DNA of 48,546 bases from Gelidibacter sp039916245 (GTDB taxonomy: Bacteria > Bacteroidota > Bacteroidia > Flavobacteriales > Flavobacteriaceae). The notes beneath the pieces are model-generated. The model saw only the letters and a list, made by a program, of their open reading frames with translations, was not told the DNA's origin and made no database searches. The stretch is from positions 1-48,546 of the forward strand of contig NZ_JBDSLS010000279.1 of assembly GCF_039916245.1 (NCBI RefSeq), written 5' to 3'. A program made the position numbers and the translations under genes. How positions within the stretch are numbered: the stretch's first letter is position 1; the number at the start of each line of letters is the position of its first letter. Of the stretch, positions 33,057 through 41,245 are shown piece by piece.

Positions 33057-33075
33057 CTTTCCGCGGGAATACAAA

Positions 33076-33267
33076 TTATTGTACTTCTCTTTTAGTTAAT
33101 TCGGTTGCAATTCTTGCCACTGAACGTCTTACGTTGCGCAATTGAATTGGATTTTCTAAAGGAGAAATAGCGTGTGCCATATTCAGGTCAGCATAACTCT
33201 TTTTAGTTTCACCTAACTTTTCTTGTAATTCAGCTGTAGAAAGCTGTTTAATTTCTGATTGCTTCAT
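33076..33267 (-). CDS. rpmC: 50S ribosomal protein L29
   Basis: A 63-residue two-helix protein at the tunnel exit. MKQSEIKQLSTAELQEKLGE, then PLENPIQLRNVRRSVARIAT. It starts 12 bp after rplP and leads into rpsQ. Confidence 0.97.
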   Translation of the reverse strand: MKQSEIKQLSTAELQEKLGETKKSYADLNMAHAISPLENPIQLRNVRRSVARIATELTKREVQ

Positions 33268-33279
33268 AATATCAATGTA

Positions 33280-33705
33280 TTAAGCTCCGTAATCTCTAGC
33301 GATTAAGAATTTGGTTTTTACAGGTAATTTTTGAGCTGCCAAACGTAACGCTTCTTTTGCAACGTCCAATGGCACACCACCAACTTCAAACATCACTCTA
33401 CCTGGCTTAACTATAGCTACCCAATACTCTACAGCACCTTTACCTTTACCCATACGTACTTCAAGAGGTTTCTTGGTGATAGGCTTGTCTGGAAATATTT
33501 TGATCCAAAGTTGCCCTTCTCTTTTCATAAAACGTGTAGCTGCAATACGAGCTGCCTCTATTTGACGAGATGTTAAAAACATTCCCGTTTCGTGTACCGA
33601 TTTTATACCGAACGTTCCATTTGAAAGTTCATGTCCTCTTCCGGCGTTTCCTTTCATGCGGCCTTTATGCTGCTTACGGAATTTTGTCTTTCTAGGTTGT
33701 AACAT
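33280..33705 (-). CDS. rplP: 50S ribosomal protein L16
   Basis: A 141-residue protein of the A-site region. It shows MLQPRKTKFRKQHKGRMKGN, GTFGIKSVHETGMFLTSRQI and RMGKGKGAVEYWVAIVKPGR. Standard length. 12 bp to rpmC. Confidence 0.98.
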   Translation of the reverse strand: MLQPRKTKFRKQHKGRMKGNAGRGHELSNGTFGIKSVHETGMFLTSRQIEAARIAATRFMKREGQLWIKIFPDKPITKKPLEVRMGKGKGAVEYWVAIVKPGRVMFEVGGVPLDVAKEALRLAAQKLPVKTKFLIARDYGA

Positions 33706-33724
33706 TTTTCTTTTACTTTAAAAA

Positions 33725-34459
33725 TTACTTTCTACGACGGGACTTATTAGCGTTCCCACCTCGTCTTGGTGCTTCAGTTCCTCCTTTGCCACCTTGTTTT
33801 TTGGATAAACCAACTAACGGAGAAAGTTCTCTTTTACCATATACTTCACCTTTCATGATCCAAACTTTAACACCCAATCTACCGTAAGTAGTATGTGCCT
33901 CAACTAAAGCATAGTCAATATCGGCTCTAAACGTTGATAATGGAATTCTTCCTTCTTTATAGTGCTCAGAACGTGCCATCTCAGCACCGTTCAAACGACC
34001 ACTAATTTGAATCTTGATTCCTTCAGCATTCATTCGCATTGTTGCAGCAATTGCCATTTTGATGGCACGTCTGTAAGAAATACGATTCTCGATTTGACGA
34101 GCAACGCTAGATGCAACTAAAAACGCATCCAATTCTGGTCTCTTGATCTCAAAGATGTTCAATTGAACTTCCTTATCTGTAATTTTCTTAAGCTCTTCCT
34201 TTAACTTGTCTACCTCTTGGCCACCTTTCCCGATAATGATACCAGGTCTTGCAGTAGTGATAGTAACGGTTACAAGTTTAAGCGTACGCTCAATAATTAC
34301 TCTCGACACACTTGCTTTGGATAAACGAGCGTGAACATATTTTCTAATCTTATCGTCTTCAGCAAGTTTATCTCCATAATCATTGCCACCATACCAGTTA
34401 GATTCCCATCCTCTGATAATTCCTAAACGATTTCCGATTGGATTTGTCTTTTGTCCCAT
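33725..34459 (-). CDS. rpsC: 30S ribosomal protein S3
   Basis: A 244-residue protein at the mRNA entry site. The type-2 KH domain has the GxxG loop in GIIIGKGGQEVDKLKEEL (about 73-90). The S3 C domain has GVKVWIMKGEVYGKRELSPL. A basic tail, GGTEAPRRGGNANKSRRRK, follows, typical of Bacteroidota S3. Confidence 0.98.
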   Translation of the reverse strand: MGQKTNPIGNRLGIIRGWESNWYGGNDYGDKLAEDDKIRKYVHARLSKASVSRVIIERTLKLVTVTITTARPGIIIGKGGQEVDKLKEELKKITDKEVQLNIFEIKRPELDAFLVASSVARQIENRISYRRAIKMAIAATMRMNAEGIKIQISGRLNGAEMARSEHYKEGRIPLSTFRADIDYALVEAHTTYGRLGVKVWIMKGEVYGKRELSPLVGLSKKQGGKGGTEAPRRGGNANKSRRRK

Positions 34460-34467
34460 ATCTCTAT

Positions 34468-34875
34468 TTAAGCTTGTGTGTTATTTTTTGCTCCTATTAC
34501 CACGGTTACGTGGTTGGAACGTTTTCTAATTCTGTGTGCACGACCTTGAGGTGCTGGACGCAATCTTTTCAACATTGCTCCTCCATCAACTCTGATCTCT
34601 TTTACGAATAAGTCAGCATCTTCAATGCTCGCATCTTCGTTTTTTGATTGCCAGTTGGCAATTGCTGAAAGCACCAACTTCTCTAAACGACGAGATGCTT
34701 CTTTAGGACTAAATCTTAAGATATTAAGAGCCATTTCAGCTTTTTGTCCTCTAACCAAATCCGCAACTAAGCGCATTTTTCTTGGCGATGTAGGACAGTT
34801 ATTAAGCTTTGCAAAAGCGATGTGCTTTCTTTCTTCCTTAATAGCGTCTGCCATTTGTTTTTTACGACTTCCCAT
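34468..34875 (-). CDS. rplV: 50S ribosomal protein L22
   Basis: A 135-residue protein whose beta-hairpin lines the exit tunnel. The body is AFAKLNNCPTSPRKMRLVAD, LVRGQKAEMALNILRFSPKE; the hairpin is GGAMLKRLRPAPQGRAHRIR. It carries a 19-residue N-terminal extension (MGSRKKQMADAIKEERKHI) usual in Flavobacteriia. Confidence 0.97.
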   Translation of the reverse strand: MGSRKKQMADAIKEERKHIAFAKLNNCPTSPRKMRLVADLVRGQKAEMALNILRFSPKEASRRLEKLVLSAIANWQSKNEDASIEDADLFVKEIRVDGGAMLKRLRPAPQGRAHRIRKRSNHVTVVIGAKNNTQA

Positions 34876-34883
34876 AGCTCTAC

Positions 34884-35162
34884 TTATTTTTTACCTTTAT
34901 TTTTAGCACCCGCGTGACCTCTAAACGATCGTGTTGGTGAAAACTCTCCTAATTTGTGACCTACCATGTTCTCAGTTACATAAACTGGTACAAATTGACG
35001 ACCATTGTGAACAGCGATTGTTTGTCCAACAAAATCCGGAGAAATCATAGAGGCTCTAGACCACGTTTTGATTACCGTCTTTTTGTTTGAAGTAACATTC
35101 TCTTCAACTTTCTTACTCAATTTATAATGGATGTAAGGTCCTTTTTTTAATGAACGTGCCAT
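34884..35162 (-). CDS. rpsS: 30S ribosomal protein S19
   Basis: A 92-residue head protein that forms a pair with S13. Visible: MARSLKKGPYIHYKLSKKVE, the conserved TIAVHNGRQFVPVYVTENMV and HKLGEFSPTRSFRGHAGAKN. 8 bp to rplV and 10 bp from rplB. Confidence 0.98.
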   Translation of the reverse strand: MARSLKKGPYIHYKLSKKVEENVTSNKKTVIKTWSRASMISPDFVGQTIAVHNGRQFVPVYVTENMVGHKLGEFSPTRSFRGHAGAKNKGKK

Positions 35163-35172
35163 ATTATCTCAG

Positions 35173-36000
35173 TTATTTCTTTCTACGTTCTACAATATAC
35201 TTGTTGCTCGCTTTGGTTTTGCTACGTGTTCTAAACCCTTTAGCTGGAATACCGTTTCTTGATCTTGGATGACCTCCTGAAGCTTTACCTTCACCACCAC
35301 CCATTGGGTGATCGACAGGGTTCATAACCACCGGTCTTACTCTTGGACGTCTTCCCAACCATCTTGATCTACCTGCTTTACCAGATACAATCAATTGATG
35401 ATCATGGTTAGATACAGCACCAATAGTTGCCATACATTCTACAAGGATCAAACGTGTTTCTCCTGAAGGTAATTTTATAGAAGCAAATTTCCCATCTCTC
35501 GCCATTAATTGAGCAAATGCACCAGCACTTCTTGCCATGATTGCTCCTTGTCCAGGACGCAATTCGATACAAGAAATAATGGTACCAAGCGGAACGTACT
35601 TTAAGAGCATTGCATTTCCAATTTCTGGAGCAATACCTTCAGCGCCAGAAACGACGTTCTGTCCAACTTGTAGTCCTGCTTGAGCAATGATATAACGCTT
35701 TTCACCATCTTGATAATTCAAAAGAGCAATAAATGCAGTTCTATTTGGATCGTACTCGATAGACGCAACTTCTGCTGGAACTCCAGTTTTGTTACGTTTG
35801 AAATCGATAATACGATACCTTCTTTTATGACCTCCACCAATTTGGCGCATGGTCATCTTTCCTCTGTTGTTTCTACCACCAGATCGCGTGTTCGGAGCGA
35901 GTAAACTCTTTTCCGGCTTATCAGTAGTAATGGCGTCAAATCCATTTACTACTCTAAATCGCTGCGCTGATGTGACTGGTTTTAATTTTCTTACTGACAT
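35173..36000 (-). CDS. rplB: 50S ribosomal protein L2
   Basis: A 275-residue protein near the peptidyl-transferase centre. Conserved: GGGHKRRYRIIDFKRNK, SGAEGIAPEIGNAMLLKYVP and the C-terminal MNPVDHPMGGGEGKASGGHP with the invariant His (about 227-231). Full length. Confidence 0.98.
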   Translation of the reverse strand: MSVRKLKPVTSAQRFRVVNGFDAITTDKPEKSLLAPNTRSGGRNNRGKMTMRQIGGGHKRRYRIIDFKRNKTGVPAEVASIEYDPNRTAFIALLNYQDGEKRYIIAQAGLQVGQNVVSGAEGIAPEIGNAMLLKYVPLGTIISCIELRPGQGAIMARSAGAFAQLMARDGKFASIKLPSGETRLILVECMATIGAVSNHDHQLIVSGKAGRSRWLGRRPRVRPVVMNPVDHPMGGGEGKASGGHPRSRNGIPAKGFRTRSKTKASNKYIVERRKK

Positions 36001-36010
36001 TATTGTCTAA

Positions 36011-36301
36011 TTACATGTTAGTGTATAAATCAATCGATTCACCTTCCGCCAGTTGTACAAGTGCTTTTTTAACAGCATTTGTTTTACCATGTTGAATACC
36101 TGTCTTTGTATGACGGGTTCTTCTATCTGGACGGACATTAATAGTACGAACTTTTTCAACGGAAACGCCATAAGCAGCTTCCACCGCTTTTTTTATTTCA
36201 ACCTTGTTCGCCTTCGTATTTACTTGGAAGCTATAGCAGTTGTTTAACTCACTATTCATAGTTGCTTTTTCAGTAATAATAGGTTTAATTAAGATGCTCA
36301 T
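36011..36301 (-). CDS. rplW: 50S ribosomal protein L23
   Basis: A 96-residue tunnel-exit protein and docking site for the signal recognition particle (see ffh). MSILIKPIITEKATMNSELN opens it, then FQVNTKANKVEIKKAVEAAY, GVSVEKVRTINVRPDRRTRH. 6 bp after rplD. Confidence 0.98.
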   Translation of the reverse strand: MSILIKPIITEKATMNSELNNCYSFQVNTKANKVEIKKAVEAAYGVSVEKVRTINVRPDRRTRHTKTGIQHGKTNAVKKALVQLAEGESIDLYTNM

Positions 36302-36307
36302 GTTTCC

Positions 36308-36937
36308 TTATTTACTTAAATTCGATTCAATTCCTTCTAAAGCACTTTCTAAAAGGACTAATTTGTTTGCATTTAAAATCTTGTAAGTGCTTAATTCTGA
36401 GTTCATTATAACGTCAGAGCCCTTTAAATTACGTGAGGACAAATATACATTATTATTTGAAGCACCCAACACAAACAAGGATTTTTTATTCTCAACACCC
36501 AACGCTTTCAATACGTTAGTGAAGTTTTTCGTGTTTGGAACATCAAAATTAAAATCTTCCATTACTACGATTGAACCATCATTAGCTTTCATTGATAAGG
36601 CTGATCGACGTGCAAGACGCTTAAGACCTTTGTTCAATTTGAAGCTATAGTTTCTTGGTCTTGGACCAAACATACGTCCACCTCCTCTAAATACACCAGA
36701 CTTGATAGATCCTGCACGTGCAGTACCAGTACCTTTTTGCTTTTTAATCTTACGTGTACTTCCAGAGATTTCAGCTCTTTCTTTAGCCTTGTGCGTTCCT
36801 TGACGTTGGTTAGCAAGATATTGCTTAACATCTAAGTAAACTGCATGGTTATTAGGCTCGATAGCAAACACCTCTGCAGAAAGTTCAACCTCTCTACCTG
36901 TGCTTTTTCCGTTTATATCTACAACTGCTACTTTCAT
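36308..36937 (-). CDS. rplD: 50S ribosomal protein L4
   Basis: A 209-residue protein whose loop lines the exit tunnel and which represses the S10 operon in E. coli. Loop: AEISGSTRKIKKQKGTGTAR, then AGSIKSGVFRGGGRMFGPRP. Its start ATG overlaps the rplC stop by one base (TAATG). Confidence 0.98.
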   Translation of the reverse strand: MKVAVVDINGKSTGREVELSAEVFAIEPNNHAVYLDVKQYLANQRQGTHKAKERAEISGSTRKIKKQKGTGTARAGSIKSGVFRGGGRMFGPRPRNYSFKLNKGLKRLARRSALSMKANDGSIVVMEDFNFDVPNTKNFTNVLKALGVENKKSLFVLGASNNNVYLSSRNLKGSDVIMNSELSTYKILNANKLVLLESALEGIESNLSK

Positions 36938-37551
36938 TATTTCTGAATAATTACATAAGAGTTATTATGACCAGGAACACATCCTTTAACCACCAACAAG
37001 TTCTTTTCAGGAACTACTTTGTAAACTCTTAAATTTTCAACATTCACTCTTTCGCCGCCCATACGACCTCCCATCTTGATACCTTTGAATATTCTACCAG
37101 GATAAGAAGCTGCTCCTACAGAACCCGGTGATCTCAACATACTTTGTTGACCGTGTGTTCTTTCTGAACCAGCGAATCCATGACGTTTTACAACCCCTTG
37201 GAATCCTTTCCCTTTAGATGTACCTGTAATGTCCACATATTCACCTTCGATGAAATGATCAACAGTGATGGCATCACCTAATTTGTAACCTTCTTCAAAT
37301 CCTTGGAACTCGACGACTTTTCTTTTAACAGAAGTACCAGCTTTCTTAGCATGACCTGCTTCAGCTTTGGTGGAACTTTTCTCTGTCTTGTCATCGAAAC
37401 CAAGTTGAAGAGCACTATACCCGTCAACCTCTTCGGTTCTGACTTGGGTAACGATATTTGGTCCAACTTCGATTACTGTACATGGAATGTTTTTTCCATT
37501 TTCGTCAAAGATGCTGGTCATACCGATTTTCTTTCCAATTAACCCAGACAT
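36937..37551 (-). CDS. rplC: 50S ribosomal protein L3
   Basis: A 204-residue early assembly protein. MSGLIGKKIGMTSIFDENGK starts it; the central GSERTHGQQSMLRSPGSVGA holds the Gln methylated in other bacteria. Separated from rpsJ by 253 bp of repeats and hairpins, while most S10 operons keep rpsJ and rplC close together. No Bacteroidota-type promoter was found in that spacer. Confidence 0.98.
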   Translation of the reverse strand: MSGLIGKKIGMTSIFDENGKNIPCTVIEVGPNIVTQVRTEEVDGYSALQLGFDDKTEKSSTKAEAGHAKKAGTSVKRKVVEFQGFEEGYKLGDAITVDHFIEGEYVDITGTSKGKGFQGVVKRHGFAGSERTHGQQSMLRSPGSVGAASYPGRIFKGIKMGGRMGGERVNVENLRVYKVVPEKNLLVVKGCVPGHNNSYVIIQK

Positions 37552-37572
37552 AATTATTATTTGTTATGTTAT

Positions 37573-37630
37573 GGACAACTCGCGATTTGTCCGTGCTTTT
37601 TTGTTTAAATGGACAAGTCGCGACTTGTCC
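37573..37630. repeat. Tandem GGACAA palindromes upstream of rplC
   Basis: GGACAAGTCGCGACTTGTCC (37611-37630) is a perfect 20-bp palindrome. GGACAACTCGCGATTTGTCC (37573-37592) is a copy with two changes, 38 bp away. Both are preceded by AT on the plus strand. Confidence 0.85.
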
Positions 37631-37640
37631 CTACGTATTT

Positions 37641-37677
37641 AAAAATATTCAGGGCCGAAAATACTTCAGCCCTGAAT
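37641..37677 (-). terminator. Strong hairpin between rpsJ and rplC, possible attenuator
   Basis: On the minus strand ATTCAGGGCTGAA pairs with TTCGGCCCTGAAT over 13 bp with one U-G, loop 5 nt (plus 37647-37677), followed by ATTTTTAAATA. The mirror (plus-strand) version has a mismatch, so the structure fits transcription from rpsJ toward rplC. It may cut or reduce read-through. Confidence 0.6.
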
Positions 37678-37751
37678 GTATTTTTTACCGTTTTTCCCTC
37701 GCACGCAGCTTAGGACATGTTGAGACGCATTTTATTACATCCCTTCATTCT

Positions 37752-37808
37752 GTACAAACGCATGATTATGCGTCTCTATCGTACAGACGCAATGCATTGC
37801 GTCTCTAT
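37752..37808. repeat. Tandem 28-bp palindromic repeats reaching the rpsJ stop codon
   Basis: Two copies, 37752-37779 and 37781-37808, share GTACARACGC at one end and GCGTCTCTAT at the other with variable middles. The second contains the perfect palindrome AGACGCAATGCATTGCGTCT. Its end overlaps the rpsJ stop TAG (plus 37805-37807). A half copy, GAGACGCAT, lies at about 37722. Confidence 0.85.
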
Positions 37809-38110
37809 ACCTTGATCTCTACTTCTACACCACTTGGTAACTCCAATTTCATCAAAGCATCAATTGTTTTTGATGAAGAGCTATAGATATCCAAAAGTCT
37901 TTTGTAAGAACTTAATTGGAACTGCTCTCTAGCTTTCTTGTTAACGTGTGGAGAACGTAATACAGTGAAAATTTTCTTATGCGTTGGTAATGGAATTGGT
38001 CCAGTTACTACAGCTCCAGTGCTTTTTACTGTTTTTACAATCTTGTCAGCAGATTTGTCTACTAAACTGTGATCGTAAGATTTTAGTTTTATTCTAATTT
38101 TTTGACTCAT
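37805..38110 (-). CDS. rpsJ: 30S ribosomal protein S10
   Basis: A 101-residue head protein (NusE) that also takes part in transcription antitermination. MSQKIRIKLKSYDHSLVDKS starts it, then PIPLPTHKKIFTVLRSPHVN and the C-terminal LPSGVEVEIKV. It lies 11 bp after fusA in the str operon; tuf is absent here. Its stop codon TAG is part of the adjacent palindromic repeat. Confidence 0.98.
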   Translation of the reverse strand: MSQKIRIKLKSYDHSLVDKSADKIVKTVKSTGAVVTGPIPLPTHKKIFTVLRSPHVNKKAREQFQLSSYKRLLDIYSSSSKTIDALMKLELPSGVEVEIKV

Positions 38111-38121
38111 TTTCGTAAGAT

Positions 38122-40248
38122 TTAAGCTTCGATGCCTTTAGCTGCTTTAATCACTTCTTCAGATATGTTAGAAGGAGTTTCAGCATAATGTGAAAATTCC
38201 ATTGTTGATGTTGCACGACCTGATGATAATGTTCTTAATGTTGTAACATATCCAAACATTTCTGATAATGGTACAGTTGCTTTCACAGTTTTTGCTCCAG
38301 CTCTATCACCCATATCACTCATCTGACCTCTTCTTCTGTTTAAGTCACCTACAATATCACCCATGTTTTCTTCTGGTGTGATAACTTCAATCTTCATGAT
38401 AGGCTCCATGATAACCGCTTTCGCAGCTTTAGCAGCATTTCTAAATCCGATTTTTGCAGCCAACTCAAATGATAGTTGATCCGAATCCACGTCGTGATAT
38501 GATCCATCTGTTAAAGTCACTTTCATGGAGTCTACTTCGTAGCCTGCCAATGGACCATTAACCATGGCCAATTTAAATCCTTTTTCTATTGAAGGGATAA
38601 ATTCTTTAGGAACGTTACCACCTTTAATTGCAGAAATGAATTCTAAACCTGTCTTGCCTTCATCTGCTGGCTCAAGTGTGAACTGAATATCAGCAAACTT
38701 ACCACGTCCACCAGATTGTTTCTTGTAAACTTCTCTGTGTTGTGCGGCTCTTGTGATTGCTTCTTTGTACTCCACTTGTGGCGCACCTTGATTTACTTCA
38801 ACTTTGAACTCACGACGCAAACGGTCGACAATAATATCCAAGTGAAGCTCACCCATTCCAGAAATAATAGTCTGTCCTGAAGCTTCATCTGTACGTGCTG
38901 TAAAGGTTGGATCTTCCTCTGCCAATTTAGACAAAGCCATTCCTAATTTATCAACATCAGCTTTAGTTTTAGGCTCAACCGCGATACCAATTACTGGATC
39001 TGGGAAGTCCATAGATTCTAAAACGATAGGATGTTTTTCATCAGACATAGTATCACCAGTCTTGATATCTTTAAATCCTACTGCTGCTCCAATATCTCCT
39101 GCTTCGATATAATCTAATGCATTTTGTTTGTTAGAGTGCATTTGGTAGATACGTGAGATACGTTCTTTTTTACCTGAACGGTTGTTCAAGATATAAGAAC
39201 CTGCATCTAAACGTCCAGAATACACACGGAAGAATGCTAAACGTCCTACGAAAGGATCGGTAGCAATCTTAAATGCTAAAGCAGCAAAAGGCTCCTTAAC
39301 ATCTGGTCTACGTCTTTCTTCTGCACCTGTATCAGGGTTTGTTCCGATGACACTTTCTCTATCCATTGGAGAAGGTAAGTAACGACAAACAGCATCCAAT
39401 AAGAATTGAACTCCTTTGTTTTTGAATGATGAACCACATACCATTGGTATGATAGCCATATCCATAACAGCAGCTCTTAATGCAGCGTGTACTTCTTCTT
39501 CTGTAATAGAGTCTTCATCTTCCATGAATTTCTCTAATAAGTTTTCGTCGTAACCTGCAACTTCTTCTATTAATAAAGCTCTGTATTCACGAACTTCTTC
39601 CTTCATTTCTTCAGGAATAGCAACTACGTCATACGTAGCGCCAAAGTTTTCATCGTGCCATACTACGGCTCTATTTCTTACTAAATCCACAACACCTTTA
39701 AAGTCACCTTCATCACCAATTGGCAATACGATTGGCACGGCGTTAGAACCTAACATTTCTTTTACTTGTTTGTTAACTTCTAAAAAGTTAGCACCTTGAC
39801 GGTCCATTTTATTAACGAAACCAATTCTTGGCACTTTGTAGTTATCAGCTAATCTCCAGTTAGTTTCAGATTGTGGCTCAACACCATCCACTGCACTAAA
39901 CAAGAACACCAACCCATCAAGTACACGTAACGAACGGTTTACCTCTACGGTAAAGTCAACGTGACCTGGAGTGTCAATAATATTAAAGTGATAACTTTGA
40001 GCGTCTTCTGTAGGCTCTCCATTTTCTTTAGGAAAAACCCAGTCACAAGTCGTTGCAGCAGAAGTAATGGTAATACCTCTTTCTGCTTCTTGCTCCATCC
40101 AGTCCATTGTTGATGACCCTTCGTGAGTTTCACCTAACTTATGGTTTACACCGGTATAAAATAAGATACGTTCTGTAGTTGTTGTTTTTCCAGCATCAAT
40201 GTGAGCTGCAATTCCTATATTTCTTGTAAGTTTTAAATCTCTTGCCAT
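38122..40248 (-). CDS. fusA: Elongation factor G
   Basis: GTPase that moves tRNAs and mRNA through the ribosome. The 708 residues hold G1 AHIDAGKTTTTERIL (about 15-29), G3 DTPGHVDF, G4 NKMDRQGAN, then domains II-V with SGMGELHLDIIVDRLRREF (domain III). It ends GIEA. One gene, full length. 6 bp after rpsG. Confidence 0.98.
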   Translation of the reverse strand: MARDLKLTRNIGIAAHIDAGKTTTTERILFYTGVNHKLGETHEGSSTMDWMEQEAERGITITSAATTCDWVFPKENGEPTEDAQSYHFNIIDTPGHVDFTVEVNRSLRVLDGLVFLFSAVDGVEPQSETNWRLADNYKVPRIGFVNKMDRQGANFLEVNKQVKEMLGSNAVPIVLPIGDEGDFKGVVDLVRNRAVVWHDENFGATYDVVAIPEEMKEEVREYRALLIEEVAGYDENLLEKFMEDEDSITEEEVHAALRAAVMDMAIIPMVCGSSFKNKGVQFLLDAVCRYLPSPMDRESVIGTNPDTGAEERRRPDVKEPFAALAFKIATDPFVGRLAFFRVYSGRLDAGSYILNNRSGKKERISRIYQMHSNKQNALDYIEAGDIGAAVGFKDIKTGDTMSDEKHPIVLESMDFPDPVIGIAVEPKTKADVDKLGMALSKLAEEDPTFTARTDEASGQTIISGMGELHLDIIVDRLRREFKVEVNQGAPQVEYKEAITRAAQHREVYKKQSGGRGKFADIQFTLEPADEGKTGLEFISAIKGGNVPKEFIPSIEKGFKLAMVNGPLAGYEVDSMKVTLTDGSYHDVDSDQLSFELAAKIGFRNAAKAAKAVIMEPIMKIEVITPEENMGDIVGDLNRRRGQMSDMGDRAGAKTVKATVPLSEMFGYVTTLRTLSSGRATSTMEFSHYAETPSNISEEVIKAAKGIEA

Positions 40249-40254
40249 GGTATA

Positions 40255-40731
40255 TTAGAATCTAAAGTGCGAGAATGCTTTGTTAGCTTCTGCCATTTTA
40301 TGAGTATCCATACGCTTTTTAACAGCAGCACCTTCTTCTTTAGCCGCAGCTAAGATTTCAGCAGCTAGTTTAGCGGGCATAGATTTCTCATTTCTTTTTC
40401 TTGAGTAAGTGATCAACCATTTCATGGCTGTAGATACTTTACGATCTGGACGAATTTGCATTGGGATTTGGAATGTTGCACCTCCAACACGACGGCTACG
40501 TACTTCTACGTGAGGCATTACGTTAGATAAAGCATCTTTCCATGTGTCCAAGGCTGATTTCTCTTCGTCAGTTTTCTTTGATTCTACAATGTCAATCGCA
40601 TCATAGAATACTTTAAAAGCTACGGACTTCTTTCCATCCCACATCATCATGTTCACGAAACGAGTTACTAACTGGTCGTTGAAACGTGGATCTGGTAAAA
40701 GCGGTCTCTTTTTTGCTGCTCTTTTTCTCAT
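40255..40731 (-). CDS. rpsG: 30S ribosomal protein S7
   Basis: A 158-residue head-assembly protein and autorepressor of the str operon in E. coli. MRKRAAKKRPLLPDPRFNDQ starts it, then VMPHVEVRSRRVGGATFQIP and AEILAAAKEEGAAVKKRMDT. A 95-bp spacer with period-7 repeats separates it from rpsL. Confidence 0.98.
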   Translation of the reverse strand: MRKRAAKKRPLLPDPRFNDQLVTRFVNMMMWDGKKSVAFKVFYDAIDIVESKKTDEEKSALDTWKDALSNVMPHVEVRSRRVGGATFQIPMQIRPDRKVSTAMKWLITYSRKRNEKSMPAKLAAEILAAAKEEGAAVKKRMDTHKMAEANKAFSHFRF

Positions 40732-40752
40732 GTCTTCTTTTTGAGTTTTTTT

Positions 40753-40820
40753 TTGTTAATTGCTAATTGTTAATCGTCAAGGTGCTTTGCACTCCTAACT
40801 CCTAACTCCTAACTCCTAAC
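40753..40820. repeat. Two period-7 arrays in the rpsL-rpsG spacer
   Basis: TTGTTAA, TTGCTAA, TTGTTAA (40753-40773), then a small GTGCTTTGCAC hairpin, then ACTCCTA four times plus two bases (40791-40820), exact. The second array ends 6 bp before the rpsL stop codon. Confidence 0.9.
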
Positions 40821-40826
40821 TTGTTT

Positions 40827-41201
40827 TTACTTCTTAGGGCGTTTTGTTCCGTATTTAGATCTACGTTGCGTTCTACCTGTAACACCTGCTGTGTCTAAGG
40901 CACCACGGACAATGTGATATCTAACTCCTGGCAAATCTTTTACCCTTCCACCTCTAACCAATACTATCGAGTGCTCTTGTAGGTTGTGCCCCTCGCCGCC
41001 GATGTATGCGTTAACCTCGTTACCGTTTGTTAAACGAACCCTTGCTACCTTACGCATTGCTGAGTTAGGTTTTTTAGGTGTCGTCGTGTAAACACGAGTA
41101 CACACACCACGTCTTTGTGGACACGAATCTAAAGCAGCCGATTTACTCTTCTTGGTTATTTTGGCTCTTCCTTTTCGTACTAATTGTGAAATTGTTGGCA
41201 T
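40827..41201 (-). CDS. rpsL: 30S ribosomal protein S12
   Basis: A 124-residue decoding-centre protein. MPTISQLVRKGRAKITKKSK starts it, CPQRRGVCTRVYTTTPKKPN, SAMRKVARVRL follow. The lysines whose change gives streptomycin resistance elsewhere (in TPKKPNS and RVKDLPGVRYH) are wild type. First gene of the str operon behind a near-perfect promoter. Confidence 0.98.
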   Translation of the reverse strand: MPTISQLVRKGRAKITKKSKSAALDSCPQRRGVCTRVYTTTPKKPNSAMRKVARVRLTNGNEVNAYIGGEGHNLQEHSIVLVRGGRVKDLPGVRYHIVRGALDTAGVTGRTQRRSKYGTKRPKK

Positions 41202-41245
41202 ATATTTCTATATAAAATTGTTTTACTCCTCGCTTTTGAGGGGTG

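Noticed and set aside
37573..37808. Insertion sequence or integron in the rpsJ-rplC spacer
   Set aside because: No transposase or integrase, and no terminal inverted repeats around a gene; the elements are short palindromes only.
37566..37886. 106-codon plus-strand frame over the rpsJ-rplC spacer
   Set aside because: Made of palindromic repeats and the antisense of rpsJ; no protein character.
40753..40820. Possible CRISPR array
   Set aside because: Units are 7 bp without spacers; no cas genes in the window.
38122..41201. Missing tuf gene as a sign of deletion in the str operon
   Set aside because: In Bacteroidota tuf normally lies elsewhere, so its absence here is ordinary.
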